Shown piece by piece: positions 34,667 through 46,900 of a stretch of 64,000 nt of DNA (positions within the stretch are counted from its first letter, which is position 1; every line of letters starts with the position of its first letter). Origin of the DNA: Diploscapter coronatus (Eukaryota > Nematoda > Chromadorea > Rhabditida > Rhabditidae). The stretch lies in assembly GCA_964036155.1 (NCBI GenBank), contig OZ038422.1, positions 27,861,201 to 27,925,200 on the forward strand, in the 5' to 3' direction. The position numbers and the translations under genes are program-made. The notes under the pieces are model-generated. The model ran no database searches. It was not told the DNA's origin and saw only the letters and a list, made by a program, of their open reading frames with translations.

Positions 34667-37600
34667 ATGACGGCTCAATCCGTCGCTCTTCTGCTGGGAC
34701 TAACCGCGCTGATCAATGCCGTCTCAGCCTTGAATTCGCCATGTGAGAATTTTATTCTAATTATTTCAAGTAAATCTGTCCAATACAGAAGAGTTACTAA
34801 AACCAGTCATTTGAATTTTGTCCTTTGAAAAACTTTTTCTTCTCAATTTCAATGCTATTAGATGTTGTTTTTCTGATACAAAAAATAGTAAACATTAACG
34901 ATTTCCCGCAACGATATCGAAAATATTCGAGGCGTTTTTTACAAACAGAAATTCTTTGTTTTGAAAAAGCGAAAACCACGAAACATCGAATGAAATAGAA
35001 TTTCACTACCGGAAACTAATTTCCGGGATGCGTAAGGATTGAAATTCTAGCCAGAAAAAAGAAGTTTTGAATTTTCAAAAATCAGATACGAGAAAAAAAC
35101 CTGCAAAATAAATATATCCAGTTACTTGCCGTAATTAAATGCTATATCGAGTTAATCAATTACTAGAAAGTAGAACATTTAAAGACACTACAAATTATGC
35201 TAATTTTCAGCATCTCACATTCAATGGGATACGATCGAAACGCCGCCTTATTTCGTCCACGAACTCAACCCACCTACGATTTATTTCAAAGTACGTCAAA
35301 TTTAAATTTAAAAATAAGTTTTCAAAAATTATCCGAAATATTTCAGAGTTTTTACCCAAAAGTAAAATTATGAAGAGGGGTTTGAGCACAGATTCATCTA
35401 CCAAAATTGGACTGATTTTGAAAATATCTTAATTTTAGAAAGAAAAGTTCGATTTTGGTAAAGATATCACAAGATTCAGTCACTATTAGATTTGCGCAGC
35501 ATGTTTCAGATTTTCAATTCAAAGACTTAGATTTTCATTTTGCAGTAAATCGTGATTTGCCATTTTCGTTCCATTTTCACGTAGAGTGCAGATTTTGCTA
35601 CAGCCTTTCAAACAACTCGGGGAATATCTTTAAAATTACAATTTTTAGATTGAAAAGGGCGGCTTGGACGACAATACTATTTTGGACAAAGATACAGTCA
35701 ATCTACTGGAGCAGACCATCAAATGCAAGGCTGGTGGGAATCCTAGGCCAACGTAAGGAATTCTAAACTCTTTAAATTAGTCAAAATGCTAGCATATGCC
35801 AAATTATCTAAGGAAACTAATACATGAGGCTATCTTTCTATGAATAACTTTCCTGACAGATGCAAAGCCTATAGACAATAGAGTGCTCATTTTCTCACAA
35901 TAGGAGTAATTACATCTAACAATATCAGGAAATATATTCTGAGGGACCAAAAGATAACATTTTAGCTATCGCTGGAAGAAAAACGGAAAGTTGTTCGATC
36001 CGAAGGCCTTTTCCACCAAAGTTACTCAGATGCCGGGAGAAGGTATATCAGATCCACGAGCACTTTTAGAAAACTGGAAGAAAAACTCTAGGTACTCTTA
36101 TTTTCACGAAACTCCAAGAGGCGGATGCAGGGGTTTATCAATGCGAAGCGAGCAATAGCAACGGCACTGCCATCGATCGGCCGATCACTTTGGAGGAAGC
36201 CTGTAGATTTTCTTATTCCAGGAAAATTTTTAAATCGAACAAATCTAGGGATCCGCCACTTCGTCACAGAGGAGCCCGAAATCGTGAAGGTTGAGTTGGG
36301 CGACTCGTACGAGCGAAACTGCACTCCACCGACTAGCAATCCGAAAGCTCGGTATGAGAAATAGGCGCTATTTTCAAGAAACTATGCTAATTTCAGACTC
36401 TACTGGATTCTGATGGGCAAGGAGCAGGGGCAATTCGAGTCGATTGTCAGCGACCATATCTCGAGTAATGATGCTGTAAGTCCTTATAAACTGCCTAAAA
36501 TCAAGAAAAGCAGACATTTCTATCTCAAAATTGGTAAATTTTAACCAAAAATGGTTATTTTACCCTAAAAGAGTAGCTGGTGATGCAATAGTTTTCTGCA
36601 TGTCATATCAACAATCATCCTCTTTCTTCTCTATTTTTATATCACCGAGAGCGTATCATCCGTTTTCACGCAGATGATGGATTATGTTCTAATTTGCGCC
36701 TATGAATTTCTCTTCTGCCTCCAAATTTGTACCTGTCTCTCGCACCTGTCATTAGAAGGAATTAGCTATTCTTCTCTGTGTATCGAGAAAGAAAGGGAGG
36801 GGCGAATTAGCATACGAGTATATTGATTTCCCCTCCTTTTGCATACGAGAAGATGAAGTGCTTGGTAACCATTGCCAATGAGAAGAGAATTGTGTCTATC
36901 TGTTTCTGTGTCTGTTTCCACTCAATGTTTACCCATTCATTTTGTTTATGCCGATTTCCCAGTCGCTACTTTTCTCTCTGGAGGATTTTGGTCGCTTTAT
37001 TAGGAACTATTCAGAGTGGTTTCCATTTCCATTTTTGATCAATTATATTTCCCATTAACTTTTCATCTTTACTATTTAAAATTTGACCCAGTTTTATTTC
37101 AATTTCTTATCTAAATATCACATTTTTCGTACTATTTCCAAATGCACACCACGAAGATTTTCTTTAGGATTATGATAAGAAAAACCTTCTCTACTGATCC
37201 TTTTTTCCAGAGTAGAGAAATAAAAAATGCATAAATTTATTCTTCCGAACGCAAAGCGACGAACGGCAAGGTTATTGCGCCGAATGTGAGAGAGATAACA
37301 CGAACATGAGATAATCTGAAAGAGACGAGGGCGAAGTGAGAAGAGATGGCCTCGAAATATTACAGAAATCGATGTGCGGAACACCCCCGTCCAAACTAGT
37401 TGGCCAATCCTTTGACACAAAAGGCGAAAATTCACCCGTTAAACTCGGGAAATTTTTTTCTCGGATTGCCCATTTTCTGTCAATTTTTCGTTCTTTTGAA
37501 TCATTCAGAAAGTTTTTAAAATCAGCATTTTTTTCATTCTAACTTGAACATTTCTAGAATTCTTCTATGATAACCAATATAAAGTTCTTCAAGAAGAATA

Positions 37601-40600
37601 TTTGCTAGTTTTGGTCATTTGAAACTGAATACCCCTATAAGAGAACGCATCTATTATTTGCAATAGATGCGCGTGAGAAATGAGAAAGAAAAAAGACAAT
37701 TCGAATTGGCTAGTGTGTAGAGGGTTGAAAGACGAAAAATTTCGGGTTACTTCCGGTCATTTTTGGCTCTCAAATTCATCGACGTTCGTTTTCCCCATTT
37801 GCACAATTCTGAATCTTTTTGCCATCCCGAATTTGCATGCTATTTCAGTCGTCAACAAGCACGCACTGAGGCTGGCAAGTATGGATGGAAGGGAGATGGG
37901 GCGTGGCCTCGCTCTCTCCCTTTTGCCACCAAACGGCTGGAGTGAGGCGCGCCTTTCTTCCCTCCGTCTTTCTCTCCTTTTCCTCCCTGTTTCTTCATTC
38001 TTTCTCTCCTTTTTCTCCCCAACTCTCCCGCTTTCTCCTCCACTATTTCCCCATGGCGTCTGACACTCTGTACTCTCTAATTTCCCCGCGATCTTTCGTT
38101 GTTTCGACCCTGCAGGGTTTGCCGTTTGCCAGTTTGAATTGCGGGTGTGTGTGTCTCTTGCCCTGCCGTCTTATTTTTCACTCGTCGCTCCTTTCTTCAT
38201 GCTCTTTCCTCCACCCCGTTTTCAACTTCATCAATGTTTTTGAACAGACCGATTTTCACGTCTTTCACTTTTTTCTATTTTCATCTCGCCTTTTAATGCA
38301 GTAGTTTTTGAGGTGTGAAGGCTAACTTAGAAAAAGCGAAGTTTTCATTAGTCGCATTTGAAGAATTTCAAAATCTGCAAGTTATTTTCCACTTCCATGC
38401 AAAAGTATATAAATTAGCTGACTCATGGACGAAATTGCTCTCGATTTTGTAACACTCTTCAACTTCGCTCATTTTTCGACGAGTTTCTTTTTCAAAATCC
38501 GTGAAAAGGGTGGTATTTTAGTAGACAGACACGAATGGACCTATTCGATAGTTGAGAGATATCGAAACCTCACGAACCCCAAGATCTTCTCATCAAATCA
38601 ACGACAGTCCCAGGCTTTTTCAAGCCGAATTCAGTCTACTTCGAAAATTCGTCTCTAGATAAAAAATGACGAACAAGCGAAAAATGCATTACCAGCTACT
38701 TCTACTCATACTGAAATTTAGCATATTCCTGACATTGATAACGGTAAGAGTTGTTTTAGGGTACCCTCTTCTTTCACTATGTGAATTTCACTGATTTGAA
38801 GGAGAATCGCTACTACACTTGTACGGCAGAGAATGTGCAGCTCAAGGACTACAAATTCGGAAATCAGTTCGCTCTGGAGGTTCAGACTGGAAAACGACGA
38901 AGTCGTGAGTAGTTTTCAAAATTCATCCTTTTTCCCCCAATTTCAATCGATATTTCCTTTCCCGGACTGCGTCTATTTGCACACGAATTTACATGTGAAA
39001 TGGCGACGCAAATATTGTCGCACAACAACAAGACTAGCTGTAAATAAATTCGCGGCAAATTATAAAGAGCAGCAAAAGAAGAGAGAAGTTGGGAAACGAG
39101 TGAGATTAATGAGATCCGTATATCCCTGCCTTCTCTAGCGTCTCTCGATATATCTCATTCTCTTTTCCTGCCTACCTTTGAGCGATGCGTTTCTGGACTA
39201 TAAACAACGATAAACGCAGATAGATGCCAATGCCACCGAACAAATTTATGTACGCCATAGATTTTATGAGCATCGAAGTTAGAGGAGGTGAAATTCCGAA
39301 CTCCTGGGGGAGATTCGCAAGATCGCTTTCTGCATCGGGCTCATTAGCCGGGGCGTTCGCACGCTCTCCCCCTTCGGCATGTGGCTCATTTAGTCTAATC
39401 ATAAGCCTTTGTTCGGCATAATTATGTTATCGTAGATGCGGAGAGAGGAGGGAGGAAGTGAAATAAATTAGATGAGAAATGGAGCTGGGAACTTTCATCG
39501 GTATCTCTGGATCTCTGAATTTGAATTTTGATCTCCTCATGCTCCAAATCTTGACCTCAGACTTTAATTCTGAATTTCCCACCGCAAACTTCATCTTCGT
39601 CCCTAACAACTTGTTTCATCGGCATGTTTGGTTTGAGTGCAGAGCAAATACTGCGATTTTTTCGAATTTTCTGCTGCCATTTTTGGCGAGTCGTGTCGCT
39701 TTCTGCTGAAAAGGCACAACAAAGCAGGGGATGAGTTGAGAATCGATTTCCTTTTCTCCTCTGTTGTGCCCCGTCCCTTTGCCTTTTGCATCATCATTCT
39801 TCGCCTCTCATTTGCTGTCTTCTGCCATAGGGGGAGCCATCTTGGCGCTGTCCATCCTTCCTCTATCTCGCTCTGTCATTTCGACTACTTCAAGCTGCCC
39901 CAAAAGGGAATTCCCCACCCTTCTTTTCTGGGTATTGGCGCTTTGTGTCGGAAAGCTTCGAGAATAGATGTGCAGATACACCTAAGATAGCAGTAATGAC
40001 GTAGTATTGTTTAGTCGAATACACACAGACTCCTTTACAGAGGCTAGTGTGCAGAGAGACTTCTACAACTTTTGTTTCCAAAAATCCATGACATGCCAGA
40101 AGTTTTTGATGCATTGAGTTGCAACTGAAACGAGAAGAAACAAACCTTCTCTCATTTTTTCGTCAGGGAGCACACGCAAGCCCCCTCCCGTATGTTTGCT
40201 GATCTGCACAAGTGATAAAGTGATATTGGATGAGAGAAAGTTGCCATTGAGGAGACTGCCAAAGATACGAGAGAAACCAAATAAATGCAGGCTTTGTTTG
40301 TAAAGACAACAAAAGACGGATATATAGTAAAGCACAAAGAGTTGTGTGTGTGTGACGAATTTTTAATTGCCCTCTGACTAAAGCCTGGGTAGGAGATTTC
40401 ACAATTTGGGCTTTCTTGGATTTTAGGATTTCCGCATGTGGTTGCACTTAGTCGAGTCATCTCACGCAATATATCGAGATTCAGCAAGATTTCAGAGTCG
40501 GATATCTCAACCGTTTTTCCGCCTTCCTCTTTGATTTTATTTGTTCCTCCATTCCCTCTATTCACTTTGCATCTTTCGCATCACTGGATAATTCATGAAA

Positions 40601-40890
40601 GAGAAGACGAAATAGTACGTAAACAAAGAGACCGCAGAATATAAATCGGCGGCAGTCCACTTTTGACAAAAGCTTATTTAGCTGGAATTGGGGATGTGGT
40701 TAATTCCTCCCTCTGCGTCCCTAACCAAGTCATCAACTTATCTACTCAACCGAACACATCGATATAGAGAACGCTAGGGTTAATTACTCAAGCTAGAGCT
40801 CGAGATCTCCTTTCTTGGCTTTGTATCTGTCACAGACAACAAGGGCGCATTTCAAGAATTCATTGCTCGGGGGTGAAATTGCTTTTTCCT

Positions 40891-40925
<35 letters not shown>

Positions 40926-43900
40926 AAGTTTGAAAGACCCAATGGTCAAAAAGCAGCATTTGTTATGAAATCGTGCAGAGAAAATCCCCGAGGTGCGCGG
41001 ATTGAATTTCATAGATCCTCGACTGCTGCAGGAGGTCAATGCAATGCAAGGCACGGGATTTACAGGGGGGATTAAGAGGAGCATTTATTCTGTTAAATTT
41101 CTCAATTGAATGTTGGCAGATGCCCAACTTTATGCGATTTTCTTGTTGTGTCCAAGGCCCATTAGCTCCTTCCTTCGTCTTTTTCGGGGATTTCTTTGTT
41201 TGGAAGATGAAAGGTGAAGAAAAGACATGTTTTGACCCCAAGCTGAATTAAAATGCAAGGAAAATGAATGCGAAAGCAATGACAGAATATGCACGCGCTT
41301 TTGAATGATTTAGTTTTGGCGAAAAGCGAGACGCGAGAAAAGCAACAGGCGGGGGTCATTCTCGGCCGAATTTCCGCTTGACTACCTCACCGAGGGGAGA
41401 ATTGCCACAAATTACTCGCTTCAAGGTCTTGAATGAATTAATTCGTTAGAAACGTCCTCGAGTTTCATTCATTCATTCATCCATCGATTTTGTTTATCAG
41501 CGCGATAATGAGCAGCTGTTCTAAAGAAAGCCCCGGGAGGATTGCTTGAGCGTCAAAATGCATGAGTCGCAATCTCACACTTCCTCGAGTGAACAACACA
41601 TGTGGGGAGAATGCAAGGGATTCGATGCGACCAGGAGAAATCATAGCAAAAAGTTGCCCGGGAAAGGATAAACATGTGAATTCAAACAATCCAATATAAT
41701 CTAGAAAGAATTGAAACTAATCGACGATTTTCAGTGTCGAACGCCAACGTGCCGATGCCTCCAGCCGAACAGTACGTCAACCAGAGCTCACCAGTGGCTC
41801 TTCTCGGCAACACCCACAAACTGCATTGTTTCTTCTCCGGATTGTAAGCTCTAAGCCTAATATATTGATTTCCTTATTTAATCTTATTTTTAACCACTAT
41901 AGTGCGTGACTTGCTGACATTAATGGCCACAACATTGCGAGTGAATTAGTAGGCCGTCATAAAAGCCCTGGGGCCAATTTTATGGAGGTTCACATTGTTT
42001 TGAACGAGCTAAGCAGGAACAGAAAAATATCTCCCCCCGGCAGTAATAAGGTCGAGGGGTAATTCGTAATTCTAGTAGCTTTTGCTGCTTTCTCCGCTTT
42101 CCAAAACGCTATTTTCTCAGAAGGACCTCTAGTTTATGGCTATTTTGCATTGAATGAGGTGCTCTCCAAGGAATCGATTCGAAAAATGCAAAGATGAAAA
42201 ATGAAAACGCCTAAATTTGTACATAGCGCACGCATTTTTTGGGTCGCGATGAAATCTAATATATAAGCTAACCGGTTTTAGGGACAAATGCATTGCAAAT
42301 ATTTTTATTTCGCTTGCTCATTTCCCCTCTGACAGATACGGGCGTGGCTTCAGTAGTAGCGTGGGAATTTCAACGCGCACAATCATATGTTGTTGCATTG
42401 TTGCTGTAATGTTACATTCTCTTTGCTTCGGAGTAGTATTTTGAACAAAGCAGTCCTTTGCTTTTCATGAGTAAAATTGCTTTACTTTTTAAACGAGCAT
42501 TCTTGAGTCGTTCAAAGTCATATTTGGACACAAAAGACGAATTGACGGATTTTCGAATGGTCATTGGGGGATAGCGGCGACGGGGGCTGAGCGAATAAAA
42601 AGTGGATTTTCTAGAGGAAGTTGGGGAGGCTAGAAAACGAGCGCGGGTCGCCCTAGCCGATGGCCTACTGCTCGCGCGACATGGAAATCTGATATTGCCG
42701 CAGGAAGCAGGGAAGAGGGTTTCTCTCGGGATTCAGCAGGATGATACTGAAATCGAAATCTGACAAGGGACATATTCCGGGGTCATAGAATTTGATACAT
42801 CTTCGAAACGATGTAATGAAATTTACAATGCGTAATATTGGTCGCTAAGTTTTGTTGGTTCTGCACGCGCACCTTATTTACACCAATAGGGCGCGACATT
42901 TTATGACCTCTTCACTTCTGTTGTTGCTCGTTTGGGCGAACTGCCTTGCCTACAAAGGCCAGATCTGCCTCACACCACACCTCTCTCTCTCTCTCTTCGC
43001 AGACCTATTATGCTGTTATTCACGCTCAGGTGTGTCTGTCCAACATACAGGGTCAGAGCTGTGGCTGTCAATAGAGAAAAGAAACAGGAAACAACACAAC
43101 AATACACTAATATAAACGTCGAAATGTTTCAGCCCAACTCCACAGCCCAAGTGGTATCATAATGGCATCGAGATCGCCTACGACAACAACGATGGGTTCA
43201 AGTTCGAGAGTTTCGGAAAGACGTTGATGTTCAATGTAACCCAAGACAAGACTGGAAAATACGACTGTCGATTTTCGTCTCATCAGGACATTGATCGCAC
43301 CTTCAACGTTATTGTCGAAGGTATTTTTGATTTTAAATATCAAGAGATTTTCATATCTTCACTTCGTACACTACAATTGATTGAAGAAAAGAATGCAGTC
43401 GCATAACAAAGACGCCCAAATTAGGATGCGAAGAGGAAGTGACGAGAGAAAAGAAACTGGACAAAACACAATTCGAATGGTCACTATAGCCTTTCGGAGG
43501 GAAAGTTGTCAAGTGTTTTTGAAATACCAGATAATTATCCAACTATCTATGCCGAGTGAGAGAGATGTGGTTTTGATGTAAATCCAATCTGACAAGGCGG
43601 ATTGAGATCTCACAAATCCCCCATCAAATTATGCGCAACGTGTATTGGTTTAGCTGCCAGATGAGGATGAATAAAATAGGGAACAGGATTTATTTTAGCC
43701 GCACCATATTGGCCTGATGGACCCCCGCCAAACACGAACACCTCTGAAGGCGAGCAGGTCACATTCGACTGCACTACTTCTGGAAAGCCAGTTCCAATCG
43801 TCACTTTTTACAAGAATGGAGTTGGTAAGAAGATACATTGGAGATTTAAAAATCAAGTGAAAGTTTCTAGAAATGAAACCCCAGAAAGGTGGTGGAAATT

Positions 43901-46900
43901 ACGTGATTGACGGAACCAAGCTGACGATCTATGATGTGAAGAAGGGTCAGTTCGGGAGTGGAGACAACGCCGTCTACCAGTGCAAGGCAGAGAACAAACA
44001 TGGATACGTCTGGACAAACTTCTATCTCAATTTGCTCGGTAGAGAATTTCTTTAATTCGAACAAAAACCCAATAAACCTCTTTGTTATTCAAATCCTACT
44101 AGATAAAAGCTTAATCGGGCCAAGTACGAGCAAGCCGAAGGGTAAGAGTAAATGCGTGGGACGAAAGATCCCCGGCTGCTCTGTAGGTGGCTCCTACAAG
44201 CCATTGGACGACGGAAGGGGTAAATCAGTCAATAATTGATGCGATTTTGCACTGACCACGAAAGCGTAGCTCTTGCACTGCAAGCGTTGAGAATGAGCAT
44301 TGGTATCGTATTTGGAACACTGAGTGATAAAATAAAATTCAACTCCGAGAATAATAATAATAATAATAATTAATTTTTAGCCTACAAGCCCGAGATCCTC
44401 GAAGCAGCAGAGGAAGTTGAAGTTGTGGAGGGTCGAACAGCAGTGTTGACGTGCAAGTTCTTCGCCAGTCCAAATGCCAACATCACTTGGGAGTCGCCTG
44501 TTCTGGCTGGAATTCCACATACGGTCGAACCCGCTAATGCCTTCGGAATCGGAAAGCTGCTGATTCAAAGTATTGAATTCGAATTCTATCACTCGAATTG
44601 GTTTATTGGAATTTAGAAGTGACACCCGCTGCTCAAGGCGACTACGAATGCATCGGATCGAACAAGTACGGCACAGCTCAAGGAAGTACAAGACTTGTTG
44701 TTAGAGGTACAATTCTATAAAGCTCTACCATAAAGTTCTTAACCTCTCAGAACCAACTCGCCTGGAGCCTTTCGCAGCCACAGACTTGTCGATGACAGCT
44801 GGAAAGACGATCGTTCTTGACTGTGAAGCCAAGGCCGATCAGGCATTGGATGTCAACTACGAGTGGTTGATTGATAACAAGCCGCTTCCCCAGGGACAGA
44901 TTGATTCGGGTATTCATAAAATATCAAGGTTTATTTTGAAAATCATATTCCAGGACATTACACCATCGCTGAGAACCATTCTCTGATCATCGACTCTCCA
45001 GCCCAATACGATACTGCTTCGTACAGGTGCACCGCAGCGACGAAATTGGACAAAGTCTCGAAGGAAGTCCGCTTGAAGATAAACGACGTTCCTGCGCCCC
45101 CGCACGCTGCTAGAGTCTCGAGCTGTGATCCTGATCAGAGAACGGCTGAGATTGAATACGAGCACATCGAGTCGGCCTTCATCGATAATCCCGTCAAGGA
45201 ATTCTGGTAATTCACGCTTCATGAGAATAAAACTCAAAAGGAGTTTGTAGGGTGAGCTACCAATTGGATCCTGACACGGAGGGGACGAACTGGATCACTC
45301 ATCCTGCTCCTGGCTCGGCGTCAAATGTCGACACAATTGAGGGAGATCAAAGAGTCGTCAAGGCGAAAACCACCGTCTCTCTTGTGCCCTTCGGAAAGGT
45401 GGAAAGAGTCTTATGGATTCTTTGAATTTTTAAAATTTTAGTACAAGTTCCGAGTTGTCGCAAGAAATGCTATTGGTGATTCTGCTCCGACGATCGTGAA
45501 GGGCCCTGGGTGTGAGACTCCTTCTGCTGTTCCTGATAAGAATCCGACTGATGTGAAAGCAACTGGAACCAGCCCCGAGAACATCATCGTTCACTGGACG
45601 CCTATGGAGAGGAAGGACTGGAATGGAGAGGGATTCCGTTATCTCGTCAAGTCAGACATATTATCAGCAAGTTAGATATAGAGAAATTTTAGATATCGAC
45701 CTGTCGATGAACAAGGCAAGGAGATGGGCGACTGGAAGGAGATGGCTGTCAACGACCCGTTCGCTGACAAAGTCACCATCACTCTGGACGACGATAAGGA
45801 GGCAAAGCCGTTCCAGCCTTACGATGTCATGGTCTACGCGGTCAACGACAAAGGAGTTGCCCAGATTGAGCCTGAAACGATTCAGGGCAGAAGTGGAGAG
45901 GGCGTGCCGAGTGCTGCTCCTTTGAACTTCAGAGCTATTGATCCGGTAAGAATAGAATAAGAGGCAACTTTGGAGAAAGGTGATTTCAGAAAGACACTAC
46001 TGTCACTCTCGTTTGGGATCCAGTTGATCCATCAACTGCTAACGGAAATTTCACCGGCTACAAGATCACCTATTGGGCTCAGGAATCAGACGATGACACT
46101 GAAGAGGAAGAAGAAGAAGGAGACGAAGAGGCAAGGGCCGCAGATGAACGGTGGAGGAGAGCTGCTCCGAGGATGCTCAAGAGCAGAAACAAGAGAGATG
46201 TGAGTTCAAATTTTTAAGATGAATCCCTAAATTTGCATTATTTTAGACGGACGATGGCAAGAAGAGAACACTGCATCTCGGTCCCAACTCCAAGCAGACG
46301 ATTTTGACAGACCTGAAGCCAGACACCGTCAACTACGCCTACATCCAAGTGACAAATGGAGCGAACGAAGGACCGCCATCTGAGACAATCCAGTTCAAGA
46401 CTTTGGAAGGAGGTTGGAAATACTCTAAAATATTGAGAAAAAAGAAAATTTTTAGTTCCTTCACCTGTCAGAGGGCTCAATGCCTATCCGATGAATCCCA
46501 AATCTGATGGCGAGCAAGGAGTTGTGGCGCTTGTCTGGAAGAAGCCCAGGCGAATGAATGGAAAGTTGCGGAAATATGTGGTAAGTCCTAATTTATCAAT
46601 CCTATGTGATTTTCTTGAAATCAGGTTAACCAATGCCAAGTCGATGGCAGTGGAAGGATCATCGACAACACTTGCCAGAAGATCGAGATTGACCCAGACA
46701 AGAGTGAACACAGAATCACAGGACTCGATCCTGATGCGAACTACCGATTCGTTCTGAAAGGAGCTACTGGCACTGGAGAAGGAGATCCGACCAGCGTCAA
46801 TGCGAAAACTCTGCCCGAAACTACTGCTGCTGGAGGTGATATTTTCGTTTTTCATGCGAGTGAAATCATCTCACCTCTGAAAATAGCAATGTACTAGATA

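Noticed and set aside
40152..40565. 137-codon minus-strand open frame in a sax-7 intron
   Set aside because: No ATG in good context at its start, mixed low-complexity translation, no splice sites; open frames of this length are expected occasionally in 64 kb.
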